In this document: positions 16,743 through 24,613 of the stretch, piece after piece | Layout of the letters: every line of letters begins with the position of its first letter | How positions within the stretch are numbered: position 1 is the first letter of the stretch | Origin: Metabacillus indicus LMG 22858 | GTDB taxonomy: Bacteria > Bacillota > Bacilli > Bacillales > Bacillaceae | Direction: 5' to 3' | Length of the DNA: 64,000 nucleotides | Assembly: GCF_000708755.2 (NCBI RefSeq) | Contig: NZ_JGVU02000001.1 | Span: forward strand, 248,001-312,000 | Translations under genes and position numbers: made by a program | Notes under the pieces: model-generated | The model's database searches: none | What the model saw: the letters and a program-made list of their open reading frames with translations, nothing else | Told to the model about the DNA's origin: nothing

Positions 16743-16782
16743 AAAAAAACGGGACATGCAGAATACACGGCATGTCCCGTTT
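16743..16782 (-). terminator. Intrinsic terminator of the acetyltransferase gene
   Basis: The stem ACGGGACATGC / GCATGTCCCGT is followed on the minus strand by seven T residues. It lies downstream of the gene ending at 16866 and upstream of the YibE/F promoter region. Confidence 0.9.
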
Positions 16783-16865
16783 ACAATGGATTAAGAATAA
16801 CAGTGCGGGTTTTGTTTCGTCAATGAGAGCTTTAAAAATCAGAAAATAAGCTGAAAGCAGAAGCT

Positions 16866-17423
16866 TCAGCCTTGCTCTCCCTCGCAGTCTTCAGGATTCA
16901 AAACCGCCAGCATCACATGATCCTCCCACTTCCCGTTGATCAGGACGTTCTTCTTTGCCAGTCCTTCTTTATGAAAGCCGGCTTTTTCAAGGACGCGGAT
17001 GGAGCCAAGGTTGTGCGGCATGACGCCTGCTTCAATACGGTGGAGTTTGAGTTCGTTAAAGGCATACTCCAAAATGAGTTTGACGGCTTCTGTTGTATAG
17101 CCTTTTCCGTTGTGGTCCTGGTCGAGAAAATAGCCAAGGACTGCGCTTTGGAGAGAGTGGCGCATGACTTGGAAAAGGCTGATGGTGCCTAGCAGCTGAT
17201 TGGTTTCGTTCAGGTAGATGCCAAATTGATATTCGGCGTCTTTTTTTGCTTGGTGTTCGTAATCTTCTATCATTTTTTGCTGTGTTTCGAGTGTGTAGAA
17301 ATCTTCTGCGCGAATCATGGAGTATTGCTCAAAAAAAGAACGGTTTTTTAGCTGAAGCTTCAGTCTGTCTTCCGCATCCTGTTTTGTAAAAGGTCTTATG
17401 TGAATCCGGTTGCTCCTGAGCAT
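16866..17423 (-). CDS. GNAT acetyltransferase, RimJ/RimL type
   Basis: 185 residues, the usual length for ribosomal-protein/amino-acid N-acetyltransferases of this group. The fold blocks are visible: IHIRPFTKQDAEDRLKLQ at the start, GTISLFQVMRHSLQSAVLGY in the middle, HNGKGYTTEAVKLILEYAF as the acetyl-CoA pyrophosphate loop, HRIEAGVMPHNLGSIRVLEK, then AGFHKEG. The substrate is not predictable; ribosomal protein N-termini or small amines are known for relatives such as YjcK. It is monocistronic, with AAGGAG upstream of the ATG. Confidence 0.85.
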   Translation of the reverse strand: MLRSNRIHIRPFTKQDAEDRLKLQLKNRSFFEQYSMIRAEDFYTLETQQKMIEDYEHQAKKDAEYQFGIYLNETNQLLGTISLFQVMRHSLQSAVLGYFLDQDHNGKGYTTEAVKLILEYAFNELKLHRIEAGVMPHNLGSIRVLEKAGFHKEGLAKKNVLINGKWEDHVMLAVLNPEDCEGEQG

Positions 17424-17531
17424 ATGTACGTCATCTCCTTCACTCTGTATTTTAGCGCAATCAGCGTAAATAAAGAATGATTCTTGAGTATATACTATAC
17501 GTAAAATTTTAAAATCGGGAGGAACCTCACT

Positions 17532-18515
17532 GTGACGAAGCAGCTCGCCTCATCTGAAATCGGAAACCTTTGGATGACCTATCAGCAGAAAACGATGTTT
17601 GCACGGATGCTTGAGCATTTTTTACATACGCAGGAAAATGAAAAAATTAAGCAGCAGCTCCAAAATTATTACGATCAGGAGACTGCTTTTATCCAGGAGA
17701 TCAGCGGGATCTTTCAGGATGAGAAGATTGTTATGCCTGTTGGATATAACGAAAGCGATGTGAAGCCTGATACGCCTAGGCTGTATGATGAATATTTCGA
17801 TATTCTTTTCTTAAGAATCATGATGAAAGTGACGATTGGACTGAATGCGCTCCACCTCAGCATGACCTACCGGAGCGACATGTCTGACCTGTTTATGAGG
17901 ATGTCACAAACCTCTCAGCAGACCTATACGGATGCGACTCAGTTCTTGCTTGATGAAGGCATTTTGACGAGGCCGCCGATGATTCCTATGCCTGATAAGG
18001 TTGAGTTTGTCAAAGAGAAAAAGTACATGGCAGGGTTAGATGCGTTCAGTGCGAAACGCCCGCTGAATGCGATTGAACTCTCGCTGCTCTATCAGGGAGT
18101 TGAAACCAACATTCTTGGGTTTCAGCTTTTGAAAGGTTTTGAACAGGCTTCTGATGACAAAGAGCTGAGACAATATTTTAAAGAGGGAAAAGATCTCGCT
18201 AAACAAATCATTGAATCGTTCAGTGAGACATTGCTGAAAAGCGATATTCAGCCTCCAGCTGTTGCCTGGGGAAATCCGACATTTTCACAGACGTCCCCTT
18301 ACTCGGAGAAGATGATGATGTATTTGACCAATTTACTGAGCAGCTTTGGTCTGACGAGCAATGCCCTTGGCACTTCCTTCAGCCTGCGGTCTGATTTGCC
18401 GGCGAAAATGACCATTATTGCAAAAGACATTTTCACCTATGCCAAAAAGGGCGGTAAGCTCATGATTAAAAATGGATGGATGGAAGAGCCTCCGCAGACT
18501 TCAAGGCAGAGCTGA
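17532..18515 (+). CDS. DUF3231-family protein
   Basis: 327 residues from GTG, with GGGAGG upstream. It is all-helical and built of two similar halves of about 160 residues (NLWMTYQQKTMFARMLEHFL in the first, AIELSLLYQGVETNILGFQL in the second), the ferritin-like four-helix arrangement of DUF3231. The family is common in spore-formers and related to CotF-like proteins; its role is undefined. There is no signal peptide. It is monocistronic with its own terminator. Confidence 0.8.
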   Translation: MTKQLASSEIGNLWMTYQQKTMFARMLEHFLHTQENEKIKQQLQNYYDQETAFIQEISGIFQDEKIVMPVGYNESDVKPDTPRLYDEYFDILFLRIMMKVTIGLNALHLSMTYRSDMSDLFMRMSQTSQQTYTDATQFLLDEGILTRPPMIPMPDKVEFVKEKKYMAGLDAFSAKRPLNAIELSLLYQGVETNILGFQLLKGFEQASDDKELRQYFKEGKDLAKQIIESFSETLLKSDIQPPAVAWGNPTFSQTSPYSEKMMMYLTNLLSSFGLTSNALGTSFSLRSDLPAKMTIIAKDIFTYAKKGGKLMIKNGWMEEPPQTSRQS

Positions 18516-18528
18516 ATGCATGAAAAAT

Positions 18529-18556
18529 AAAAGCACTGCAAATCGCAGTGCTTTTA
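18529..18556. terminator. Intrinsic terminator after the DUF3231 gene
   Basis: The stem AAAAGCACTGC / GCAGTGCTTTT has a short AAATC loop. It is symmetric enough to serve the converging YCII gene as well. Confidence 0.85.
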
Positions 18557-18578
18557 ACATGTCTATACTTGTTTCAGC

Positions 18579-18932
18579 TCACTCAAATACCTGACGCAAC
18601 TCAATCTGGCCTTCCCCGTTTCCTTGCGGGTCGGGCATTCTTAAGGCCCATTTGACGGCTTCTTCCCTTGACTCCACATCGATTAAAATAAATCCTGCCA
18701 CTAAATCAGTTGATTCTGTAAAAGGACCTTCTGAAATGACGGGGTTTTCTCCGGGTACCGGAAACGAAATGCGGATGCCGTTTGAACTTGGATGCAGCCC
18801 TTTAGCAGCTATCCTTACGCCTGCTTTTATTAATTCTTCGTTATAAGCGGTCATGGCTTCCATGAGGTCCGAGCTTGGAAGATTTCCGGCTTCTGAATTT
18901 TTTGAGGCTTTGACAATCAGCATAAACAACAT
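18579..18932 (-). CDS. YCII-related (DGPF-type) domain protein
   Basis: 117 residues from ATG 18932. That start has AGGAGG seven bases upstream, whereas a longer frame to 18986 would place the ribosome binding site inside the coding sequence. The protein reads MLFMLIVKASKNSEAGNLPS at the start, with GPFTESTDLVAGFILIDVES in the middle (the DGPF-type box, here EGPFTE), the usual signatures of this ferredoxin-like dimeric fold. Members are often near sigma factors or are free-standing; their reaction is unknown. The gene is convergent with the DUF3231 gene. Confidence 0.85.
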   Translation of the reverse strand: MLFMLIVKASKNSEAGNLPSSDLMEAMTAYNEELIKAGVRIAAKGLHPSSNGIRISFPVPGENPVISEGPFTESTDLVAGFILIDVESREEAVKWALRMPDPQGNGEGQIELRQVFE

Positions 18933-19026
18933 AACCATTCCTCCTGCCATTAATCTTCTGCCCTTATAGGTTCGTTGAAGCATCACCGAATCCTTTTATG
19001 AAAAATGAAGCATCTTCTTTCAAAAT

Positions 19027-19066
19027 GAAAAAACTGCTCAGCATCCATCACACTGAGCAGTTTTTT
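19027..19066 (-). terminator. Terminator overlapping the 3' end of the MEDS gene
   Basis: On the minus strand AAAACTGCTCAG pairs with CTGAGCAGTTTT and runs into T6. The stem begins inside the last codons, and the stop codon at 19038-19040 lies in the distal arm. Confidence 0.85.
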
Positions 19067-19628
19067 CTAGTTTTATATAGTTTTGGGAAAGTTGAAATTG
19101 ATCATCTGTCATGACGTATTTATGGCTTTGTTCAAGCGCAGCGTTAGCATCATCTGTCAAAGATGCGTCACGGTAGGCACAGACAGACAGGATGTTTTCA
19201 TTCAGTATAAATTCGTCAGATGAGGTTTCAAAGCTTTTCAGCAGGGCTGCATCAGACATGTCAGACATCCACTCCACATGTGCCCACGTGCGCAGCCGGA
19301 CATTTTTATCTGAAAGACTTCTTAAATCTCTGTCAAAATAAGCGAGAATGGAAGCAATATTGAATTTGGAACTTCCTGAATAGTAATCAAAGTTGTTCAC
19401 TAACCTGATCGAATTCTGTTCTTCTTCTGAAAAATGATCCTCTATATAACGACTCACTTTATCCGAGAATTTCATGCTTTCAATCAGCAGAATCTGATCT
19501 TTATTTTTAAGGCCAGCATGAATATATGAAGCTACCTTCTGCAAGTAGATTTCTTCATCCTTAAAGTGGTAATATACATGTCCTTTATTCAAATCAGTCA
19601 AGGTAACGGGTCTATAAAATGTGTTCAT
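19038..19628 (-). CDS. MEDS-domain sensory protein
   Basis: 196 residues from ATG 19628 (GGGGTG upstream); an in-frame extension to 19685 lacks support. The sequence GHVYYHFKDEEIYLQKVASY, IHAGLKNKDQILLIES and LRTWAHVEWMSD is characteristic of the MEDS (DcmR-type) sensory domain found in bacterial signalling proteins, usually fused to an output domain. Here no output domain follows, so it is a free-standing sensor. Its terminator is embedded in its own 3' end. The ligand is unknown. Confidence 0.75.
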   Translation of the reverse strand: MNTFYRPVTLTDLNKGHVYYHFKDEEIYLQKVASYIHAGLKNKDQILLIESMKFSDKVSRYIEDHFSEEEQNSIRLVNNFDYYSGSSKFNIASILAYFDRDLRSLSDKNVRLRTWAHVEWMSDMSDAALLKSFETSSDEFILNENILSVCAYRDASLTDDANAALEQSHKYVMTDDQFQLSQNYIKLEKTAQCDGC

Positions 19629-19784
19629 GTTTTCACCCCTGTTCCAGTCAAGCGTAACACACTTGGCGGAAATTAGCGAACGCACGGTCGCGTCATTCTC
19701 TTTCTTTAACGAATCTTAACAAGGAAATGGCAGGTATATGCAGAATATAGGGTGTGGGAGAAACCAGCTGAACGGAGGAGTAAA

Positions 19785-21107
19785 ATGAACCAGCCAAAAG
19801 CATACGGTACGTTTTATAAAAACCGGAATTTAACGTTCCGGGAGTCGGCATATTTGCAGTTTGGAAGCAGTGAAACCTCGATAGGAAGTTTTCTTATGCT
19901 CAACCCGGGAGGTGCAAGCTGTGAAGATGTCAGAAACCTGCTTCATGGTGAGCGTATTTTTACGGAAATGGCACTGGATCCGACGATGCACCAGATTGTC
20001 AGGCTGATGGAAGCATTTAAACCGCTTGAACCGCTGAACGGAAGGGTGCATCTTTTCAATTTGTTTACTCTTCAGAACACAAAGGATAAAGAGGCAATTT
20101 CTCATATCGAGTACCTGGGCGGAAGGGGAATTGTGACAATTGGAGATATGGTCGCATCAATGGAAGAGCTGAAACGCCACCCCTGGATCTGCATCGGCTG
20201 GGGCGTAGGGGCGTCTGACTCACATACATTTTTAAAGCAGCTGAAAGGAAAATGGCTCGAGCAGATTGAGCAGGCAGGAATTCCTCTCTTTGGAAAAAAG
20301 AATCCTTTTGGCGATTATTATCATCTGTGCCCGCATCTTGCTTCAAAGAAGAATTTGCTGGCAGAGGAACTGAGGGAGATGTATGTTCAAAAAGTGAAAT
20401 CAGCGGCATTTACTGAAGTGACAGAATTCACCTCATCAGCCGTTAAGCCAAACCTTTATTGCGGGTATGAGATGGATTTGCATGAACCCATAAACGGGTG
20501 GAGTGTTTCAAGTCAAAATCCAGAACGGATTGTGAAAAGCTTTTCAGGACTTGCCATTCAGAAAGGGTATAAACTCAGGGCCTATTCATACAAGGCTGAA
20601 GGCCAATCATCTTCTGCTGTTTATGCCATTCCCCAGGATAAGGAGCTGACGATGCCTCCGAATATCATTGAAAAGGGTGAAATACCGATCCCCCAATGCC
20701 AGTCTGATCATTTTATGTTTGCAGTAGACGGTGACCGTACTCCGCTTTCCTATCTCCAGGCAGCGGTCGTTTATCATGAGCTCGGGGAGTTCGGAATCAG
20801 CCGTCAAACCAGCTACTGGAGTGCAGACGATATTCTGCCGCTTGATGAAAAACTATATGAACAGGCAGACAGTGTTGTGGATTATTTGTACACTCTTGGC
20901 GACTGGAATGAATTTAAAACGATTCCGCCAACTTTGAGACCGATATTTTATTATGAAAATGATCACCCGACTGTCGTCTTCTACACCAAAAACGATGTGG
21001 GCATGATCAAGCTCAGCCGCTACACCCATACTTTTGAAAAAGACAGCTATAAACAAAAGGTACATTGTGAAGAACTCGCTTTTGCGGGGATTGGGATTTT
21101 GTTTTAG
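19785..21107 (+). CDS. DUF1643-domain protein with an unassigned C-terminal half
   Basis: 440 residues from ATG 19785, which has ACGGAGGAG seven bases upstream. Residues about 30-190 resemble DUF1643: SFLMLNPGGAS, ALDPTMHQIVRLMEAF, HLFNLFTLQ and a Gly-Trp-Gly WICIGWGVGASD strand, ending FGDYYHLCPHL. DUF1643 proteins are usually only this long. The remaining 240 residues (about 200-440) form a second soluble domain that I do not recognise, with AIPQDKELTMPPNIIEKGEI and DRTPLSYLQAAVVYHELGEF blocks. No transmembrane segments or signal peptide are present. The APH-like gene follows after about 40 bases and may be cotranscribed. Confidence 0.75.
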   Translation: MNQPKAYGTFYKNRNLTFRESAYLQFGSSETSIGSFLMLNPGGASCEDVRNLLHGERIFTEMALDPTMHQIVRLMEAFKPLEPLNGRVHLFNLFTLQNTKDKEAISHIEYLGGRGIVTIGDMVASMEELKRHPWICIGWGVGASDSHTFLKQLKGKWLEQIEQAGIPLFGKKNPFGDYYHLCPHLASKKNLLAEELREMYVQKVKSAAFTEVTEFTSSAVKPNLYCGYEMDLHEPINGWSVSSQNPERIVKSFSGLAIQKGYKLRAYSYKAEGQSSSAVYAIPQDKELTMPPNIIEKGEIPIPQCQSDHFMFAVDGDRTPLSYLQAAVVYHELGEFGISRQTSYWSADDILPLDEKLYEQADSVVDYLYTLGDWNEFKTIPPTLRPIFYYENDHPTVVFYTKNDVGMIKLSRYTHTFEKDSYKQKVHCEELAFAGIGILF

Positions 21108-21161
21108 GCGGCGGTAAGCGGACATAGAGCACAGGAGGCGGACAACATAGCTGAAACCGTA

Positions 21162-21926
21162 TTGGGCACAGGCAATACAGCCAAGGTCATCGTCCGTGAT
21201 GGCGGGACAGTGGCAAAAGTATTCCACAGACACATTGGAAGGGACTTTATTGAATACGAATATGCGATCTACAAAGAAATAGCAAAGATTCCATTACACG
21301 TGCCAAGACTGTACTCTTTTGAAAAAGAGAACCATGCTCTTATTTTCGAACGTGTCGATGGAACTTCCCTGATGGCTGAAATGAAAAGAAGTCCATTTCT
21401 CCTGCCTATTCACATGAGGCGGCTGGCAGAATGGCATGGTGAGATTCATCAATGCCAAGATTTGAAGCTGCCTGTTCTCACAGACAGGCTAGCCTCGCGA
21501 ATCAGTCAAAGCGATGACTTGAACGAGAGTGAAAAAGAGAAAATACTCTCTCATTTGGACGGGCTGCCTGATCATGAAAGAGTCTTATGCCACGGTGATT
21601 TTCATCCTGATAACGTCCTGATTTCTAAAAAAGGACACGTCATTATTGACTGGGCGGATGCAGCGGTTGGAAATCGGCTGGCGGACATTGCGCGGTCCGT
21701 TCTTCTCATTCACTATGGTGGGCTGACTTCAAGTCCAGTTCAAGGAATGTTTCGCGGTTTATTGGCCGGACACTATGAAAGGTGCTATAGAAAAACAGAT
21801 CCATTTGACATGTCAGAGCTTAAGAACTGGATTCTTCCTGTTGCAGCGGCAAGACTCTCGGAGAGTATCGGTCAGACGGAGAAAGAAGTGCTTCTAAAGC
21901 TGATTCATGCAAGGGTGAATGAATAA
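21162..21926 (+). CDS. Aminoglycoside phosphotransferase-like (APH/ChoK) kinase
   Basis: 254 residues counted from TTG 21162. The APH fold is clear: GTGNTAKVIVRDGGTVAKVF at the N-terminus (nucleotide-binding loop), LCHGDFHPDNVLIS (about 143-156, catalytic Asp and Asn) and VIIDWADAAVG (about 161-171, metal-binding Asp). Such enzymes phosphorylate aminoglycosides, choline or other small alcohols; the substrate cannot be told. The real start may be an ATA at 21147, five codons upstream, because AGGAGG (21133-21138) is ideally spaced to it and too far from the TTG; it would give the expected AETVLGTGNTAKV opening. The HAD gene follows after 12 bases in an operon. Confidence 0.85.
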   Translation: MGTGNTAKVIVRDGGTVAKVFHRHIGRDFIEYEYAIYKEIAKIPLHVPRLYSFEKENHALIFERVDGTSLMAEMKRSPFLLPIHMRRLAEWHGEIHQCQDLKLPVLTDRLASRISQSDDLNESEKEKILSHLDGLPDHERVLCHGDFHPDNVLISKKGHVIIDWADAAVGNRLADIARSVLLIHYGGLTSSPVQGMFRGLLAGHYERCYRKTDPFDMSELKNWILPVAAARLSESIGQTEKEVLLKLIHARVNE

Positions 21927-21938
21927 AAGGAGAATGGC

Positions 21939-22712
21939 ATGACGTACAAGATCGTGTTTTTTGACATCGATGGAACGATTACGCATCATGAGAATGGAAC
22001 AATTTCTGAACCGACCAAAGCAGCTGTAAGAATGCTGCTTGAGAATGGGACTGCGGTAGTCGCAGCTACAGGCAGGCCCCTTTCAATGTGCGGTGAACTT
22101 ATGGAAATGGGGATCGAAACCTTTATCACTGCAAACGGCGGGTACGTGAAGCATAAAGATGAGGTCATCCATAAGGTCCCTCTGGACAAAACGATTGTGA
22201 AGGAAGTAGCGGCATTTGCAGCAAAAGAGAAGCACGCCCTTTCTTTTTATACGGAAGATTTCAGGATGAATGGCATACAAAATGCGTCCGTTTTGCGTTC
22301 GTTGAAGGAAACGCTTTCGCTGACTGAATACCCAGGCGTTTTCCCTTCTCCTTGTCTTGAAGAGGTGTTTTTACTGTGTTTATTTGCGAGGGAAACAGAA
22401 GCGGATCTTTATAGAGAAGCTTTTCCACATCTGACTTTTAAAAGGTGGCATCCGTATGTGCTGAACGTCCTGGATCAGGATGTCTCAAAATCTCTTGCTA
22501 TTTTAAAAACGCTGGAATACTTTGGGTGTGAGCCGGCTGATGCCGCTGCCTTCGGTGACGGTGACAACGATATCGATATGATTGAACTTGCAGGCCTCGG
22601 GATTGCAATGGGAAACGGAAGCGAAGGAGTGAAGAAAGCGGCGGATTTTGTTACAAATAGATCTGGGGACGATGGCGTCGTTTTTGCCCTGAAGAAATTC
22701 GGGATTATTTAA
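21939..22712 (+). CDS. Cof-type HAD-IIB hydrolase
   Basis: 257 residues with AAAGGAG before the ATG. Motif I FFDIDGT (about 7-13) holds the nucleophile and acid/base aspartates, motif II is VVAATGRP, and motifs III/IV are seen in the late FGDGDNDIDMIELAGLGIAM block (about 205-224). The C2B cap lies between (about 85-185). Family members dephosphorylate sugar phosphates or flavin-type phosphomonoesters in the cytoplasm. It probably forms an operon with the APH-like kinase upstream and the YunG-like gene downstream. Confidence 0.9.
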   Translation: MTYKIVFFDIDGTITHHENGTISEPTKAAVRMLLENGTAVVAATGRPLSMCGELMEMGIETFITANGGYVKHKDEVIHKVPLDKTIVKEVAAFAAKEKHALSFYTEDFRMNGIQNASVLRSLKETLSLTEYPGVFPSPCLEEVFLLCLFARETEADLYREAFPHLTFKRWHPYVLNVLDQDVSKSLAILKTLEYFGCEPADAAAFGDGDNDIDMIELAGLGIAMGNGSEGVKKAADFVTNRSGDDGVVFALKKFGII

Positions 22713-22733
22713 TATAGAAAGGCGTGGCCAATT

Positions 22734-23123
22734 ATGTCCGCAGGAGATTTAAAGCTTTTACACCGTGCGCTATTAAACTCATGGTCTTTGAATTCAAGCT
22801 CCAAATGGACTCCTGAAAATCCGGCAAAAGGGCAATGCGGAGTGACGGCTCTTGTGGTTCATGATCTTTTAGGCGGAGAAATTAGGAAAACCTGTGCAGC
22901 AGAGGGATGGCATTTCTATAACGAGATAGACTCTGCCAGAGTTGATTTCACAGCCTCTCAATTTGAGGGTGACGTGCAGTACGACGATCTCCCATCAAGC
23001 AGGGAAGAGGCGTTTGCGGATACGAATCAGCTGCAGTATGATGATTTGAAGAAGAAGGTAGTGGCTGAATTGGAGCGGATGGAATCGTACCCTATAAATC
23101 AGAGAAGCGAATTTATAGGGTAA
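22734..23123 (+). CDS. YunG-like protein whose 3' end lies in a tandem repeat
   Basis: 129 residues. The sequence LLHRALLNSWSLNSSSKWTP, ENPAKGQCGVTALVVHDLLG, then GEIRKT and WHFYNEIDSARVDFTASQF matches my memory of the YunG family of Bacillus, with an invariant GQCGVTALVV motif containing a Cys that could be catalytic; the function is unknown. The last 13 or so residues (ESYPINQRSEFIG) and the TAA stop are encoded by the first unit of the 52-bp array described at 23082-23530, so the C-terminal tail is repeat-derived. It is the third gene of a likely APH-HAD-YunG operon. Confidence 0.8.
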   Translation: MSAGDLKLLHRALLNSWSLNSSSKWTPENPAKGQCGVTALVVHDLLGGEIRKTCAAEGWHFYNEIDSARVDFTASQFEGDVQYDDLPSSREEAFADTNQLQYDDLKKKVVAELERMESYPINQRSEFIG

Positions 23124-23530
23124 GCAAACGCCAGAATCGTACCCTATAAAACCGAGAAACGAATTTACAGGGTAAGGAAACGCTGGAATCGTACCCTATA
23201 AAACTGAGAAACGAATTTATAGGGTAGGAAAAGGCGGAATCGTACCCTGTAAAACTGGAAAAAGATTTTATAGGGTAAGCAAACGGTGAAATCGTACCCT
23301 GTAAAACTGAGAAATGAATTTATAGGGTAAGGAAACGCTGGAATCGTACCCCATCAAACTGAGAAACGAATTTATAGGGTAAGCAAACGCCAGAATCGTA
23401 CCCTGTAAAACTTAGAAACGAATTTATAGGGTAAGGAACCGCCGCAATCGTACCCCATAAAACTGAAAAACAAATTTATAGGGTAAGCAAACCCATTAAT
23501 CGCACGCCATAAAACGAATTTATAGGGTAA
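23082..23530. repeat. Tandem array of nine 52-bp hairpin-forming units
   Basis: Units begin GAATCGTACCCTATAAA at 23082, 23134, 23186, 23237, 23289, 23341, 23393, 23445 and 23497: a spacing of 52 bases throughout (one of 51, compensated by the next). Each unit has TACCCTATAAA and, about 13 bases later, TTTATAGGGTA, an 11-bp inverted repeat, followed by an AAGCAAACGCC- or AAGGAAACGCTG-type linker. Several substitutions keep G-U pairing in RNA on one strand or the other. The last unit lacks part of its loop. The first unit is the 3' end of the YunG-like gene. This is not a CRISPR array, because the linkers are conserved rather than unique. Confidence 0.95.
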
Positions 23531-23565
23531 TGCAATTTCAACTAAAACAAGAAAGGCGAAAAACA

Positions 23566-24054
23566 ATGACCTACCACATGCGAGTAAGGGCAGGGGGCTT
23601 AATCATTGAAGATGACTCCATTCTCCTTGTTGAATTTGACGATGAAAACGGACTGCATTACAATCTGCCTGCCGGCGGGGTTAATTCAGGTGAGTCGGTA
23701 AAGGATGCCGCTAGGCGGGAAGTAAAAGAGGAAACGTCTGCTGATGCTGAGGTTGGGCCGCTCGCTTTTGTTTATGAGTATGCCCCGCATCTGAACGCAA
23801 ATAAGTACGGGGAAACTCATTCCATCGCACTCATGTTTGAATGCATGCTGCAAAACGGTTCAGTACCTGCTATGCCGGCAAATCCAGATCCAAATCAGAC
23901 GGGTGTCAAGTGGGTGAAGCTTGCTGATCTTGAAAAGGTAGTGCTGTATCCCAACCTTTGCGGGCATATCAGATCCTATTTGGAAAACAAGAGAAACATA
24001 GAGTTGATTGAGGAGCAGTCGCTCGAGGAATATGATCCTGCGATCATGACATGA
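23566..24054 (+). CDS. NUDIX hydrolase
   Basis: 162 residues from ATG 23566; a longer frame would begin inside the repeat array. The NUDIX box is complete: GGVNSGESVKDAARREVKEE followed by TSAD (about residues 35-58), giving the Mg-binding RE(x)2EE. It hydrolyses a nucleoside diphosphate linked to another moiety; the substrate is not predictable. The ribosome binding site is modest (AAAGGCG). The array ends 35 bases upstream, so this gene may be transcribed through it. The GNAT gene follows after 20 bases. Confidence 0.9.
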   Translation: MTYHMRVRAGGLIIEDDSILLVEFDDENGLHYNLPAGGVNSGESVKDAARREVKEETSADAEVGPLAFVYEYAPHLNANKYGETHSIALMFECMLQNGSVPAMPANPDPNQTGVKWVKLADLEKVVLYPNLCGHIRSYLENKRNIELIEEQSLEEYDPAIMT

Positions 24055-24073
24055 AAAAAGGAGTACATACAGC

Positions 24074-24583
24074 GTGAGAACAGATTTGCACATACGATTG
24101 GCTGTACTGGATGAAGCCAGTCACATTATAAAATTGTTAAGAGATACAGCTAAATGGATTCAAGAACAGGGAATTAATCAATGGAGCTATCTTTTGGACG
24201 GCGGAGAGGATGAAGAAATCGTCCGATGTATAGAAAACAATCAAACGTATGTCGTCGAGAAAAATGGCGAACTTACCGCAACTTTCACTCTTTATCCTTC
24301 ACAAAATGAATGGGATCAGGAGATATGGGGACACCAAGAGGAAAACGCGGTATACCTTCACAAGCTTGCAGTTAATTCAGCCTATATGAAACAGGGAATT
24401 GGAAATGTCATTCTTTCATGGATTCCGGAGGCTGTCAGCGGGGACTGGATTCGACTTGATTGTGTAGCCGATAATGAAAAACTGAATGCTTTTTACAGAG
24501 AAAATGGGTTTGAATGGGCCGGAGCAACTAAAGGGCACAGCAAATTTCAAAAGCACGTACATAAAAAGTCTCCTTTGTTATAA
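24074..24583 (+). CDS. GNAT-family N-acetyltransferase
   Basis: 169 residues from GTG, with AAAAAAGGAG twelve bases upstream. The GNAT core reads LHKLAVNSAYMKQGIGNVIL (about 95-114, motif A with Q-x-x-G-I-G), RLDCVADNEKLNAFYRENGF (about 131-150), then EWAG. The opening IRLAVLDEASHIIKLLRDTA is typical of the family. The substrate is unknown. It is probably cotranscribed with the NUDIX gene before it and the hypothetical gene after it. Confidence 0.88.
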   Translation: MRTDLHIRLAVLDEASHIIKLLRDTAKWIQEQGINQWSYLLDGGEDEEIVRCIENNQTYVVEKNGELTATFTLYPSQNEWDQEIWGHQEENAVYLHKLAVNSAYMKQGIGNVILSWIPEAVSGDWIRLDCVADNEKLNAFYRENGFEWAGATKGHSKFQKHVHKKSPLL

Positions 24584-24613
24584 TAGGCGATATGGATGGA
24601 AGGGAGTGCTCCT

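Noticed and set aside
23082-23530. CRISPR array
   Set aside because: The sequences between the constant parts are themselves conserved from unit to unit, the period contains a palindrome rather than unique spacers, and no cas genes are present.
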